From: Oryza sativa Japonica Group | Lineage: Eukaryota > Streptophyta > Magnoliopsida > Poales > Poaceae | Length of the DNA stretch: 64,000 nucleotides | NCBI RefSeq assembly: GCF_034140825.1 | Contig: NC_089037.1 | Location: 1,089,501-1,153,500, forward strand | Direction of reading: 5' to 3' | In this document: positions 13,649 to 25,552 of the stretch, in pieces | How the letters are laid out: every line of letters starts with the position of its first letter | Numbering within the stretch: position 1 is the stretch's first letter | The notes under the pieces: generated by a model | Seen by the model: the letters and a program-made list of their open reading frames with translations, nothing else | Database searches by the model: none | Told to the model about the DNA's origin: nothing | Made by a program: the position numbers and the translations under genes

Positions 13649-16600
13649 ATGGCACAAAGTCTAGATGTCATTTCTTGGAATGTACGAGGATTAAATTCAC
13701 CTGCGCGCTGCAACACGGTCCACGAGCTTATGCTGGACACAAAGTGCACCTTAGCCTGCTTCCAAGAGACAAAGCTCCAGAACATAGACGACGGACTCGC
13801 TCGTTTCCTAGGAGGCTACAAGCTCGATAAATTCGCTTTTAAACCGGCAAGAGGCACGAGAGGAGGAATCCTCCTCCTTTGGAACAGTGGAGTTTTGGAT
13901 GTCCAAGAGGTTCGAATCGGCCGCTTCTCAGTCTCCGCACAAGTGACGCCCATAGTCACAGGAACCACGTTCCTACTCACTGCCGTCTACGGGCCCACTA
14001 GGCACCATCTCAAGGACGCTTTCCTCCGGCATATCAGAAGACTAAGGCCCAGCTCCGGGGAAGGGTGGCTAATCCTTGGAGACTTCAACATGATCTACCG
14101 AGCACAAGACAAAAATAATAGCAATATCAACCTAGCACGCATGAGACGTTTCCGATCAGTCATTGACAGATGTGAGCTCCATGAGATTCCCCTGCAGAAT
14201 AGGAAGTTTACCTAGAGCAACGAGCGTCGAAGGGCCACCCTCGTCAAACTTGATCGATGCTTTTGCAATGAGGAATGGGACCTTGCTTTCCCCCACCATG
14301 TCCTTCATGCCTTACCTACTGGACCTTCTGACCATTGCCCGCTGGTCCTCTCCAACCCGCATTGCCCACGCAGTCCGAGGAGATTCAAGTTTGAAAATTT
14401 CTGGACAAGGATACCGGGGTTCAAGGACAAAGTCAAGGCTCTCTAGAGCCAGTCATCGTCGCACACCGAGCCTATGCACCGGCTCAACCAAAAGCTCCAG
14501 CGCACTGCGGTCGGTCTTAGAGATTGGGCAAAAGGCATCTGCACGGAGGCCAAGCTGCAGTTCCACATGGCGCTCGACGTCATCCAAAGGCTCGATGTTG
14601 CTCAAGAGCACAGAGATCTATCACCTCAGGAAATGTGGCTGAGAGCCGCCCTCAAGCGAAAAATCCTCGGACTCGCTTCCATCGAACGAGCAAGGAAAAA
14701 ACAGGCCTCCAGGGTAACCCACATCCGGGAAGGCGATGCGAACACGAAATTCTTCCACCTCAAGATCAATGTGCGTAAAAGAAAAAACACTATCCAGAGA
14801 CTGCGAAAGGATAATGGCTGGGCGGTAACGCATGGGGAAAAGGAATCAACAATCCATGACCATTTTGCGAGCTTCATGGGCCGGTCGGGGCCGAGGCCAA
14901 ATGAACTGAATTGGGAAGCACTGGACATCATGCCGGTCGATCTAGCCACTCTGGGGAAACCGTTCTCCGAGGAGGAAGTGCATAGAGCAATTAAGGAAAT
15001 GCCAGCCGATAAAGCACCAGGACCAGATGGCTTCACTGGGGCTTTCTTTAAAGCTTGTTGGGAAATCATCAAGGAGGACATTCTACTAGTGTTCAACTCC
15101 ATCTTCAATCTTAGGTGTGCGCACCTCAACCTAATCAACTCAGCGAACATTGTCCTAATCCCAAAAAAGGATGGGGCCGAGAGTGTTTCAGACTACAGGC
15201 CAATTAGCCTGATCCATAGCATTGCCAAGATCTTCTCAAAGTTGCTTGCATTGCGTCTCAGGCCCCACATGCATGCCTTGATCTCGGTCAACCAAAGTGC
15301 TTTCATAAAAGGGAGAAGTATCCATGACAACTTCCTTTTTGTGTGGAACATGGCCAGAAGTTATCACCGCCTGAGACGGGCAAAGTTGCTTTTCAAGCTC
15401 GACATAACGAAGGCTTTCGACTCGGTGCGTTGGGACTACCTCCTGGCCTTGCTGCAGCAAAGGGGCTTCCCGACAAGGTGGGTGGATTGGCTAGGGGCTC
15501 TGCTATCCACTTCCACCTCCCAAGTCCTCCTCAATGGCTCGCCGGGGCAACGAATCAAGCATGGAAGAGGACTCCGGCAAGGGGACCCCCTCTCGCCGCT
15601 TCTCTTCATCTTGGCGATAGACCCTCTACAGCGTATTCTCTCCAAGGCAACAGAGCTAGGCGTAATCTCAAAACTTCGGGGAAGAACGACTCGACTGCGG
15701 ATCTCGATGTACGCGGATGATGCTGTCATCTTCATTAATCCCACCCGAGGCGATGTCACGGCTTTCGCGGACATCCTACATCGTTTCGGCACAGCCACTG
15801 GACTTGTCACCAACCTCCAAAAATCACAAGTAGCGGCCATCAGATGTGACAACATAGACCTGACTGAGGTCCTCCAGGGCATCCCAGCAATGAGGGCAAA
15901 TTTTCCCCTAAAATACTTGGGCCTCCCCCTAGTTCTGGGAAGGATGCGGAAAACAGATTTACAACCAGTCTTCGACAAGATATCAGGGAGGGTTGCAAGC
16001 TGGAGGGGTAAGAACATGGAAGCTGCCGGGAGGACCACGCTCGTCAAATCTGTGCTCTCAGCGCAGCCAATTTACCTCCTGACTGCCTTGAAGGTGACAA
16101 AGGAGTCTTTGGAGCAACTGGACAAGCAGCGACGACGATTCCTCTGGGCAGGCACGAGTGATATCACCGGGGGAAAATGTAAAGTCAATTGGACAAAGAC
16201 GTGTTTGCCGACCAGCCAGGGGGGCTTGGGAGTCCTAAATCTGGACAAGTTCACTAGGGCCTTGAGATTGCGGTGGCTTTGGCATGAATGGAAGGATCCT
16301 ACCAAGCCGTGGGCGGGACTGGAGACGCCTTGTGACGGTTTAAACAAGGACCTTTTCGCCGCCGCGACAAAGGTAGCCGTCGGAGATGGGAATACGGCAC
16401 GCTTCTGGGACGCCGCATGGATTGATGGGCAAAGACCAAAAGACCTCATGCCACTTGTCTATGCTATCTCCAAAAATAGAGGAAAGTCCCTGCGCCAAGG
16501 AAAAGAGGGTGACGCCTGGGTGAATGATCTGACCTTCGATGCGGCCACGCCTATCACAATCAGCCTTGTCGAGCAACTGGTCTGCCTGTGGGAAACGGTT

Positions 16601-17218
16601 CGGAATGTGCATCTAAACAGTGAAGAGCCAAACCAGATTGCCTGGAAATTCACAGCTAATGGGCACTACACAGCCTCCTCGGCCTATCATGCGCAGTGCT
16701 TAGGGGCGCCAAACTCAAATCTAAACTCCCTGATTTGGAAAGTCTGGGCGCCGGGAAAATGCAAATTCCATGCTTGGCTCATCATCCAAAATAGAGTTTG
16801 GACATCTGACCGCCTTGCAACAAGAGGCTGGCAAAATAATGGGCATTGCCCTCTCTGCCGTTCTGAACCTGAGACAGGAATACACCTAGTCGGCAAGTGC
16901 AGATACACGAAGAGAATCTGGAGCCTAGTTGCTTCTTGGACGGGTTATCAGCAATTGGAGCCTAATGAGTGGGAGGAAGCACGGTCAGTCCAACATTAGT
17001 GGGAGAGTTTAGCAAATACACCTGGCGTCCCAAAAAAGGGCCTTCGATCCCTCATTATGCTAGTCGTCTGGGAAATTTGGAAGGAGAGGAACAGACGGAT
17101 ATTCGACCACAAAGAGATGGCAACAGGCTTCCTCCTATCAAGAATCAAGGACGAGGCTAGTCTTTGGGCTCTAGCGGGAGCTAAAAGATTGCGCGATCTA
17201 GTCCCGCACTTTGTATAG
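13649..17218 (+). pseudogene. LINE ORF2: endonuclease / reverse transcriptase
   Basis: One reading frame of 1190 codons. The AP-endonuclease part shows SWNVRGLN, FQETK, the GDFN metal-binding motif and SDHCPL. The reverse transcriptase shows APGPDGF, DYRPISL, FKLDITKAFDSV, the LRQGDPLSP turn and the catalytic YADD at 15710-15721. The C-terminal zf-RVT region has CPLCRSEPETGIHLVGKC. The start ATG follows directly after an in-frame TAA. Three in-frame TAG codons lie at 14213-14215, 14444-14446 and 16997-16999. The first and third fall where related L1 proteins carry Trp, and the second plausibly does too. Apart from these the frame is intact to the final TAG, so the copy looks fairly young. This is an inferred pseudogene. 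Confidence 0.92.
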
Positions 17219-17320
17219 TGTATACCATAGTTCTCTTTCTTTACCCTTAGGGGTTGTATTTTCTCCTGCTCTATTCAATGAAAAGGCACATCTGTGCTGT
17301 TTTTTCCGTTCAAAAAAAAA
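13649..17320 (+). mobile_element. L1-clade LINE, ORF2 and 3' end
   Basis: A non-LTR retrotransposon on the plus strand. It comprises ORF2 (13649-17218), a short 3' UTR with the tail TTTTTTCCGTTC, and a terminal poly(A) of nine A at 17312-17320. It copies itself by target-primed reverse transcription. ORF2 carries the endonuclease, reverse transcriptase and zf-RVT parts. No confident target duplication was found around it, and the 5' end lies somewhere upstream of 13649. It is not functional as it stands because ORF2 has three in-frame TAG codons. It lies between the NAC gene and a secreted-protein gene in the same orientation, only about 315 bp before the next start codon. Confidence 0.9.
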
Positions 17321-17634
17321 TAATGGATGGATCCTCCATTATTTTCACGAGAATCCTACCGATTCCGCGCCGTGACAAAAAGAGGCCGCCACTCTCCAGC
17401 TCTTCTTCCGAGTAACACCACCACACCTGTCTGTCACGTACGGCCTCCCTCGCTCACGGGCTCCCTATCAGACATTCAGACTAGACTACTACTACAACCA
17501 CAATGCCCGACAATAATGCCAAAACGGAAGAAAAGAAAAGAAACAGCAATGCCCAACTCGAGCTAGTCTTGTTACTATCTTATACTAGCTACTTCAGAAG
17601 TTTTCAGGCTCATCCGAGTAAGAAGAGATCGGTG
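17321..17634 (+). promoter_or_regulatory. Upstream region of the secreted-protein gene
   Basis: The 314 bp between the LINE poly(A) and the next start codon hold the promoter and leader. No clear TATA box is visible. The LINE insertion has placed its 3' end close to, or within, the original promoter. Confidence 0.4.
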
Positions 17635-20600
17635 ATGGGTTATAAGTGTAGTAGCTGCCTGCAGGCGGTGGTGCTGTGGCAGTTGCTCCTGCCGTGGACG
17701 CACATTGCGGTGGCGGCTGGCGCGAAGAGCTCGTCGCCGGCGGGGAAGCCGAAGGCCGCGGCGCCGCCGGTGGTGGCCGGGCCGGTGTCCAAGGTGGAGG
17801 ACGCCACCAGGTTCCAGATATACTACGGCCAGAGCTTCAAAGTCGTCAAGAACAACTGGAACGGCAAGAGCTACCTTCTAATGCAGGTAGGTACAGTACG
17901 CATTGCTCTTGCACAAAAAATGGCACATAAACCTCTGCTGATTTTTTGGGATTTGGTGAGCTGCGTAGAACACATCCAAGATGGCCACCAAGACCAAGTA
18001 TTGCACGGGGAGGATTAAGTCGTTCGTTATCCCTCTTGCCAATTACTCCGTCGACACCACGGCTTCTCCAGGTAGAAATCAAGCACACCCTGGATTATGT
18101 ATGCATTTATGCTTGCACTGAAGTTTAATCCACTGTTATATAGTTGTTATGTTAACCATTCGATATTAATATGTGTACAAAGTATGATCTAGCAAAGACT
18201 GCATTTCAATTCAAACGGTCTCTGTTCGGAGTGGCGCCATAGCTTGCAACAGTTACATAATGCAAACTGACACACTGAAAGCAGCACATACGAAACTTCA
18301 ATTCGATATTTTTCGTTCAAATCTTCAATTTGTTTCATAGCAAGTACTTAGAGTTGCTTTTTCTTTTTTGTACACAATATAGGAAACTGATCAGATTACT
18401 GTTCTTTCCTGTTTCATCTGCAGTGTCATTCTTCGAGGTGAGCAATGCGGGACAAATTAAGTACTGTTCAATGCGGAATCTGTACAATCGTAGATAATGA
18501 AGCAAAAGCAACAGCTGAAACTGAACAGGAAAAACATATCATCTGTAGAAGCAAATGTTTTATGCCTCTGACTCTCATATTAATTGATCCCTGCAGCACT
18601 TTTTGACACTCTATGCAGCTACTTGGAGTATTACAAAACTTGAAGGGGATAACATCTGATCAAATTGCCTCCCAGTGTGTGCTCCAATCATATGCAAGTG
18701 GAAATGTCCAGCTTTTTAACAAGACCGATGCACAGATGCTCACACAATTTAGTGCACATTTCTTGAGCACTACAGATGAAGGCTGCAATTTCGCAGCTTA
18801 TGTACCCTCTGAAGAGGGGACACCATTGCAAGTAAACAATGATTATTTTTTTTAATGCTCCATTTGAAATATTACAGCATTCAAACACACTAATATTGTG
18901 TTTCAAACGTCTATGTCCAGAGGGCTGAGTGGATCAAGTACTTGGGAGCTTTCACAAATTCAGAAGATAGGGCTAACACAGTTTATGACGCAGTTAAGAC
19001 CAGCAAATTTAACTTTATTTGCATTGATATGACCATGCAAGAACTTTGTCATTTATGCGCTCATAATGCATTTACTATAGTACCACTTTAAAGTAACTGT
19101 AGTTTGTAATTTGCTTTTTGTTGTAAAGGCGGTGCTCTGACGCACTGCATTTGTACAGTTTTCCCCTTTTACTTAATATACATCGGTCGGCATTCTTCGC
19201 CGTCCCGGCGAAAAAAAAAGTAACTGTAGTTTCATTAGCACAAAGAAACTAGTTTAAGACCACTTTAGTTTGCAATGTCCAATCAAGTACCTATAGACAA
19301 TTGATCTCATTTATCTAGCATGTCGATGCAGATAAAGGCAAACTACTTATGCTTAAGCAAAGCAGCTGCGAATCTTAGCACAAGATTCAAACCTATAGTG
19401 GCATGGATTGAATTCACACAGGTAAGCAGTTTACTAAATAAAATCATCACTTTCTGGTCCATATAAGTAACTTTTGGAATGCACCATACTTTGTTGTCAA
19501 TATGTTCCTTCTACCACTGTAGGGTATGTGGACATTTGTTAGTGATGGTTGGATTGTACAGGTAATGTCATTTGTTTATTGCAGCACTTTGAACATAAAA
19601 CTGTCAACTAAACAAATGAAATGGAGACAACTCATGCGCATTTGGTATTTATGCCATAAGCAGTATGTCACAGATGCAGGAGCAGAGGTTGTTGATGCAA
19701 CTATTACTAATAAGAGATTCAACAATTCTGATCCAGAGGATATGGATAACTTCCATGCTATTCTTTGTGTGAGTATCGATAATACATAACTGTCAGAGTA
19801 ATCATCTGTCTCACTATTTCTCATGATGCACTAAAGATCCATCGTTTCTTTTTGGAGAGCTGGAGAACTGTTACTTAGTTAAAATAATGTCAGAATGCTA
19901 ATACTAGACAAGGGCAAAATTGGACATTTCTATGAAACACCAAAGGTTTTAGTACTTCACAAAAGTTTTAAATGACCCTCACTTGTTAAGCATCTAACAT
20001 TAAGCTTTGGTTTATGTATTTTTCAGACAGTTGATGTGGTCATAGATCAGACATATGCTTCAGATCCTGCAGAGTACAAACTATCCACATTCTTGGAGAG
20101 CATTAATGTGGACCGTGACTCTTGTTTTAGTTTTGTAGCCAACCGTAGCATATGGAGATTTGATAAAAGAATAGGATATTCGAAGAAACTTGGTAATTCT
20201 TTTCTCTATGCTCTACACTAGGTCTCTTGATATAGTTTTGTTTTTGTGTTTTTACAAAACCATGCTCAAACTCCAGTGCCATGTTTTTCAACCTATGTAA
20301 AGGTCTAATGGAGTTTTGCTTTTGCTTTTCTTTTTTTTTTTAAAAAAAAGATTGGTTCGATGGAGCTATCTCCCAGCCCCAGTTGGTTCTTGCTGATCTA
20401 ATAGAAATTTTCTTTCCAACGGGGAATTACACAACAATTTACTTCAGGAATCTAATGAAGGTATTGCTGCTAATGCCCAGGCTAACTATTTTTTTTCTTA
20501 ATTTAAACTAATTCACTCACTCTCCAGAACAAGGTTACTTATCAGTAAAACAATGATTACTCAGGATGAAGGGGTCACTGAAGTTGTCCCCGAAATGTGT

Positions 20601-20651
20601 AGTAGAAGCATATCAACACCCATGGAGCCAACAATCTTGCCCTGCCAGTGA
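17635..20651 (+). CDS. Uncharacterised protein with probable signal peptide
   Basis: Function not recognised. Eleven exons in consistent phase give 416 aa: 17635-17886, 17969-18071, 18424-18437, 18619-18831, 18921-18992, 19332-19421, 19523-19561, 19664-19768, 20027-20192, 20351-20460, 20565-20651. The first 28 or so residues (MGYKCSSC, then a hydrophobic [10 protein letters not shown] stretch ending AVAAGA) look like a signal peptide, so the product is probably secreted or vacuolar. The body has spaced Cys and motifs such as [16 protein letters not shown]-like [16 protein letters not shown], and [20 protein letters not shown]. The last resembles the C-terminal part of periplasmic iron-siderophore-type binding proteins, a weak suggestion only. 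Exon 3 is a 14 nt microexon. Intron 5 carries a truncated LINE. The gene converges on the ALIS gene. Confidence 0.8.
19091..19232 (+). mobile_element. 5'-truncated LINE with 15 bp target duplication
   Basis: In intron 5 of the secreted-protein gene, AAGTAACTGTAGTTT at 19091-19105 recurs at 19218-19232. Between them is a 112 bp insert ending in CCGTCCCGGCG plus a poly(A) run. The duplication, A-tail and lack of coding match a severely 5'-truncated LINE inserted by target-primed reverse transcription. Its 3' tail differs from that of the LINE at 17.3 kb, so it is another family. A SINE is the alternative. Confidence 0.85.
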
Positions 20652-21288
20652 TGACCTTAGATGAATATGAAGACAGAGGACCTTACAGCTACTGTACCCA
20701 CAAAACTATGGCAATTAACCACTGAGACCATTACAGGTTGCCGATAAAGTGATTTGAAGTTTTAAACAAAGCAGACTAGATTGCATATTTGAGAAAGAAT
20801 CATGGTGACAAAGGACAATGATGTCTAAGGAATACTATGTATCTATCTCATCATTTGACAATGAAAGAATTGTTCTCAATATATGATATTTCAATATCTT
20901 CTTGAATAATCTCCTAAATATAGTATAAGATTGAGGTACTAACTGTTGTAATTTCAGTTACTGTTGGTTACAGTATTTGGGTTATCTTTGTGTGATACAG
21001 ACAGGAAACTGTGAAAAGAGCACTGAAATAATGAGTACTATAGTTGAACTCTGGGTTAATTTATAGTCAGAAATAAGTTGAACAACTCCTGTTCTTGTCA
21101 AGTAAAATTGGAGTCAACAGAGTACACTGTCTCATGTATTCTCATGCCTATGGACCTATCGGGCTATCACAAACACGTTAGATAGGAATCATAACATCAT
21201 CCATAGATTCAGGTAAAGGAATTTCACATTTTACCCATTGAAATGATCCTTTATTAAATTTATATATCAGAAAAGAGATTCCAATCTA
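20652..21288. other. Convergent 3' region between two genes
   Basis: The 637 bp between the stop codon of the secreted-protein gene (+) and that of the ALIS gene (-). It should hold both 3' UTRs. It is AT-rich and no open frame of interest was seen. The two transcripts could overlap tail to tail. Confidence 0.5.
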
Positions 21289-24109
21289 TTAGTTTGGACG
21301 GTCTGGAGTATCTCTATTCCATGACAAGTACGAGGGGTCTCCAAGAGTCCTGAAAGGAATCAAGCATGATTTTCTTAGTGCAACAGTTCGAAGTTCAAAT
21401 TTCTTCAAAAAAATATACATGGTATGTTCGGCAATATCAACCATGTCAATGCTGAACATTGCATTACGCTGGTCCCTAGAGCTCAGGTTTCCTACTTAGG
21501 ACATCCTCAATGTTGAAGATCAATTGAGCCATAAGATGAGACCCACATTCTTATGTTTTTTTACCTATAGTACATGCTACAATGTACTCCCTCCATCTAC
21601 TTTTGATAGGTATATTTCAAAATCTGAAAAATTTATTTTTGATAGGCATATTTCAATCCAACCACCTATCCTCTTAATGATTTTATTGGATTTAATGCGT
21701 GACTCTCCATTCTTCCACACAAGATTGGCTACATAGGCATCGAGAAATGTAAATATTAATGAATCACTTGTTTACGAGGAATAACTAGTAGCATGTTTAA
21801 ATGGATGATACGTAGAATTACTTATCCTTGGTCATTGTGCCAAGATGAAATATGACTATCAAAAGTAGATGGAGGGAGTATATGGTAGCTTCTTGACCTT
21901 AAGGTGGGACCCACTGAGAAAAAACACATATTTACTCAAGATTGAAAGTGTGCATGCATGTTGTAAAGCCATGATATATTTTTTTAATTCTTATGGTATA
22001 GCCTTAAGCTTAAGGTTGCCCATAGCACTATTCTCTCCCTAGCTCATCTCCCAATGTATAAAGGTACAACAAAAATTACTACTTTATTCCTTAAGTTTAG
22101 TTTTCATGCACATTGTGGTTGCCCTAAAGCAACGATGGAAATAAATAGTTCTATATCGCATCTTCGTACCAAAATTAGCACAATGATGAAGCGCGTCATA
22201 CATAATCAGGTAAAAATACATGGAAATAACAGAATAGCAGGCTCCCCATGAAGGGATCATGTGCGAGGGAGGTAATCCTCAAAACATGCATGTGTGCATA
22301 TGAAATAGTAGCGAGCACATTATACCAGCAAGGCAGCAATAACATGGCGTACCTTGGTTTAACCATGTAGAGAAGAACTACGAAGCCCACTGCAAGGAAA
22401 ATGCATAGGCCTCCGATAGTCAGATATGCAACACCAATGAAGTTGTTTTTGCCTCCAATCCAAGAAGTAGTTGAAAGGACCAACGCTTTAGACCCTCCAA
22501 AACTATATGTGTTATAGTTATTCTGTATAACCACTGTTAATTGATCATTTGCCATAATATCTGTCTCGATTCTGCCATAAAGCTTTCTGAAAGTTGGGAG
22601 GGCAGCGGTTCTCATCCAAACAATGAGGTCTTCTTGCTCACTTAACTATTTATGACAGGAGAGACAGAAAAAACAAAATGTCAATGAGACGAAAATGTAT
22701 GAAATAAAGGTAACAAAATATGCCATGTCGTACATAGGGGAAAAACACATACAGGTATGCTCTCATTTAGTTTAGCACCGCCTATTAGACTGCCCTTCTG
22801 AAAATTACTTGGGTAAATATCACTGCCAAATTTATCGGTCTTGTCACTCTTCCAAGCTATATCCTTTTTATTCACTTCAATGGCCTTCTTGTTCACCGAA
22901 ATTGTATATGTATCATTGAACAAGCTCCAAGCAATAAGGCCACATGGAATAATTGGAGCACCATCAACAGTATTACCTTCAGGATCACAATCCTTTGTCA
23001 AGTGCACAGCATTCTTATACCGCAATTGTTTATCACTTCGACTTTTCACATACCTATATACATAAGAAGTCAACAATTGGTCAGATTATATCAACATAAG
23101 TCATGCAGACAGGATGCTCTCAAAGTACACATAATTCAAATCAAATGATGTCCAGTAAGAATACAATAAATTTAGGGATCAAATCAAAAGGTGTCAAACC
23201 GGTAATTTCATATTTCTTATAAATCCCAAACTGGAATAAAAAAGGAAGTATTTTTTTAAAAAAAACAAAATGAGGAATGTCATGCACGAATTACCGTCGA
23301 TGGTTTTGATAGAAGTCGCCGATCTGGTAATATATCTGGATTGGGCTCTTCATATGTTTAGGCACCTAACACATACAACAAAAAGATAATCCATCATGGA
23401 TCTTTTTTTTTCTTTAGCAAAAACAATTGAATGCATATTTCTAAGAGATGGTAAGGGCCAACATGATAAGTGGTAGGCAAGGTATATTGACATTTCCATT
23501 CGATACTCACAGTCAGTGTTCTTGTGCATGTCTTGTCAGTATCGGTGTTCTGAATGAACCCAACCTTGTCAAGCGTGGACACACAATTTGTGTCATATCG
23601 ATCCACCAGTTCGACGATCTACAATGTACCCGAGTAATAGAATAAACAAATGCACCATAAAAATGACAAAAGACAACAACAATCTGGCCACGCAAATTTG
23701 CATTTACCTCTTGCGATGCAGATAGAGACGCGAGCCCAATTGGGACAAATATGATACCAATCAGCAAGAAGGTAGCAACCACCTATGTATTTTCACGTAC
23801 AATCGCATAAAAGGAACTCATAAATCTAATAGGTAGTATAATATGCATATTTGAAGATAGTAAAATTGGTGATGGGCAAGTTACAATTCCAGGAGTTAGT
23901 AGTGGCTTGCATGCTGGAAGCTCCTGTTGCGTAAACTTAGAATCTGCATACAAAATAAATCATCAACCCCATGAAACAATATAAAAATCCCTAAAGCAAT
24001 ACAACATGTATTCGAGGCCAATTAAAAAATGGCACGGGGACAAAAAGAGAGTACATTTGGGCTTATTGTTGGATTTCTGTGAGCCACCTTCAGATTCCAA
24101 AGGATCCAT
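21289..24109 (-). CDS. ALA-interacting subunit (CDC50/LEM3 family)
   Basis: Beta subunit of P4-ATPase lipid flippases; family members are needed for ER exit and activity of the ALA pump. Eight coding exons read on the minus strand give 340 aa: 24055-24109, 23885-23943, 23708-23782, 23511-23618, 23295-23365, 22753-23053, 22353-22645, 21289-21349. Motifs include KFTQQELPACKPLLTP, a first membrane segment at about residues 39-58 (VVATFLLIGIIFVPIGLASL), extracytoplasmic Cys pairs (NCVS...KTC and CDPEG...PCG), SEQEDLIVWMRTAALPTFRK, and a second membrane segment at about 292-316. The last exon encodes RTLGDPSYLSWNRD, the family's usual C-terminus. It lies about 1 kb from the previous exon, behind a Stowaway-like MITE. 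The splice acceptor CAG abuts the ATG, so a leader intron runs 24110-24658. Usual length for the family. Confidence 0.95.
21587..21878. mobile_element. Stowaway-like MITE in the last ALIS intron
   Basis: A 292 bp element with inverted ends CTCCCTCCATCTACTTTTGA at the left and its complement at the right, flanked by TA (21585-21586 and 21879-21880). The Mariner-type TA duplication and CTCCCTCC end are the Stowaway hallmarks. It has no coding capacity and lies inside the final intron of the ALIS gene. Confidence 0.88.
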
Positions 24110-24658
24110 CTGTATGAGAAACCAAAATGGAAGCAGAAACTTTTAACAATTTACACACACGGAAATGGAAAACGAAACAGGAGCCCGACACAACTGGATT
24201 AGTGAGAACTACAGAACACAGAATCTTCAACGCCATCAGAATCAAAACCTGTGGAGTTTGGGGTGATGGGGACCCACTAGATACTAAACAAAACCCTCCA
24301 TAGAAAAAGACAGTCTCTTTTACTCACTAATATAATGGCCCATCACGATATGACTGCCTCTTTCATGCTTTATCTCCTCTGTCTCTGTCTAAACCGTGAT
24401 TACGTGATAATGATACCTTTAACCCTACCAAGACCACACCCATATCTACGTCCGCCAATCGCATGGGGATCGCGACATCTCACCCTAATCGCGCACAGGA
24501 GACCTAATTTTTCTCCGTTTCACATGCATCCGCGCACCCCCGAGCGGCACCAAAATTGTGATTACAACCAAACAGTACAAGGCCATAGATACGGAATCGA
24601 ATCGGAGAAATCGAGGGAGGGATTGGAGCTGGCGAGATCGAAGCATAGGGAAGCTTAC

Positions 24659-24800
24659 CGCGGCGACCCCGATCACCCCCTCTGCTTGATGACGAGGGGG
24701 AGGAGGAGGAGGTGAGGCCCCGGTGGTGGGCGACCTCCGGTGTGGGTGGGCGGTGGAGAATGGCGGAGAGCGACGGCGAGAGTGGGAGAGAGAGAGAACC
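24659..24800 (-). promoter_or_regulatory. ALIS 5' leader exon and core promoter
   Basis: On the minus strand a donor (GCG|GTAAGC) ends a GC-rich leader exon at 24659, and the intron ends directly at the start codon. Pyrimidine-rich CTCTCTCTCCC near 24785 fits a leader or transcription start. The Mutator-like element begins at 24801, so transcription probably starts at or inside its terminal repeat. Confidence 0.55.
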
Positions 24801-25083
24801 GAGAAATTTCATTATTTGACATCCAATTCGCAGGCCTTTCAGGGCAAGCCACTCAATACACATTCCTTTCAGATTTTGTCACTGAGATAGCGAATTCCTT
24901 TATTCCGTGCCACTCCGTCGCCGATCCGTCCGTCCGTCCCCAACGCCAGCTTTTCCGTCGTCTTCTCCACCTCGTCACGCTCGTCACCGGCGCCGGCGTG
25001 GGCTGCGCTCTAGAGGGGCTCGAGCTCAGATTCCGGTGTGGATGTCAGGAACCAGTCGTCTTGTAATCTCGCAAAGCAGCAGC
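24801..25083 (+). repeat. Left terminal inverted repeat of the MULE
   Basis: It pairs with 25553-25843 in inverse orientation. The pairing holds to the AGCAGCAGC stretch at the inner border, with one replaced block near 25010. Confidence 0.9.
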
Positions 25084-25552
25084 CGATCGAAACGGGCGAG
25101 CCGAGACGCACGAGGCGGGGCCAGCCGCAGACGTCGCGGCCGCCCTCCACACCGCAGAATCGTTGGGCAACTCGGAGAAGAAATTTCCAGCGTCTTCCAC
25201 CTCGACGTAGCCGGCGAGCGGCCACCTTCGCGAACCCGGGCCACATCGGGAACGAAGGCCATATCTAATCCCGCAGACGTGCGACCTCAGCACCAGGCAG
25301 AACTGCAGAGCTAATCTCTTCCATGCCATAATCAGCAAAAAATTGTTAATCTTCCCAAACAAATGCATTGAGAAAACTGACAGAGGAATCTACTGTTTTC
25401 ATTGATAAACTACCAAGCGTGCTCCTCAGAAGTCAGAACGAAGAAGAAAGAAATCACATTACGCAACTAATTGATGGGAGAGAACGAAGAAACTAGGGAA
25501 GAAATTAGCGAGCTGCAATTAACACACAAGCTATATCTATGCACAATCAGTT

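Noticed and set aside
12888-13664. 258-codon frame as LINE ORF1
   Set aside because: No CCHC knuckle or coiled coil, composition is GC-driven, and other frames on both strands are equally open.
11940-17332. Possible LINE target duplication (ATAATGGTTGG near 11950 against ATAATGGATGG after the poly(A))
   Set aside because: One mismatch in a short AT-rich motif and no L1 5' end near 11960; too weak to set the element's left end.
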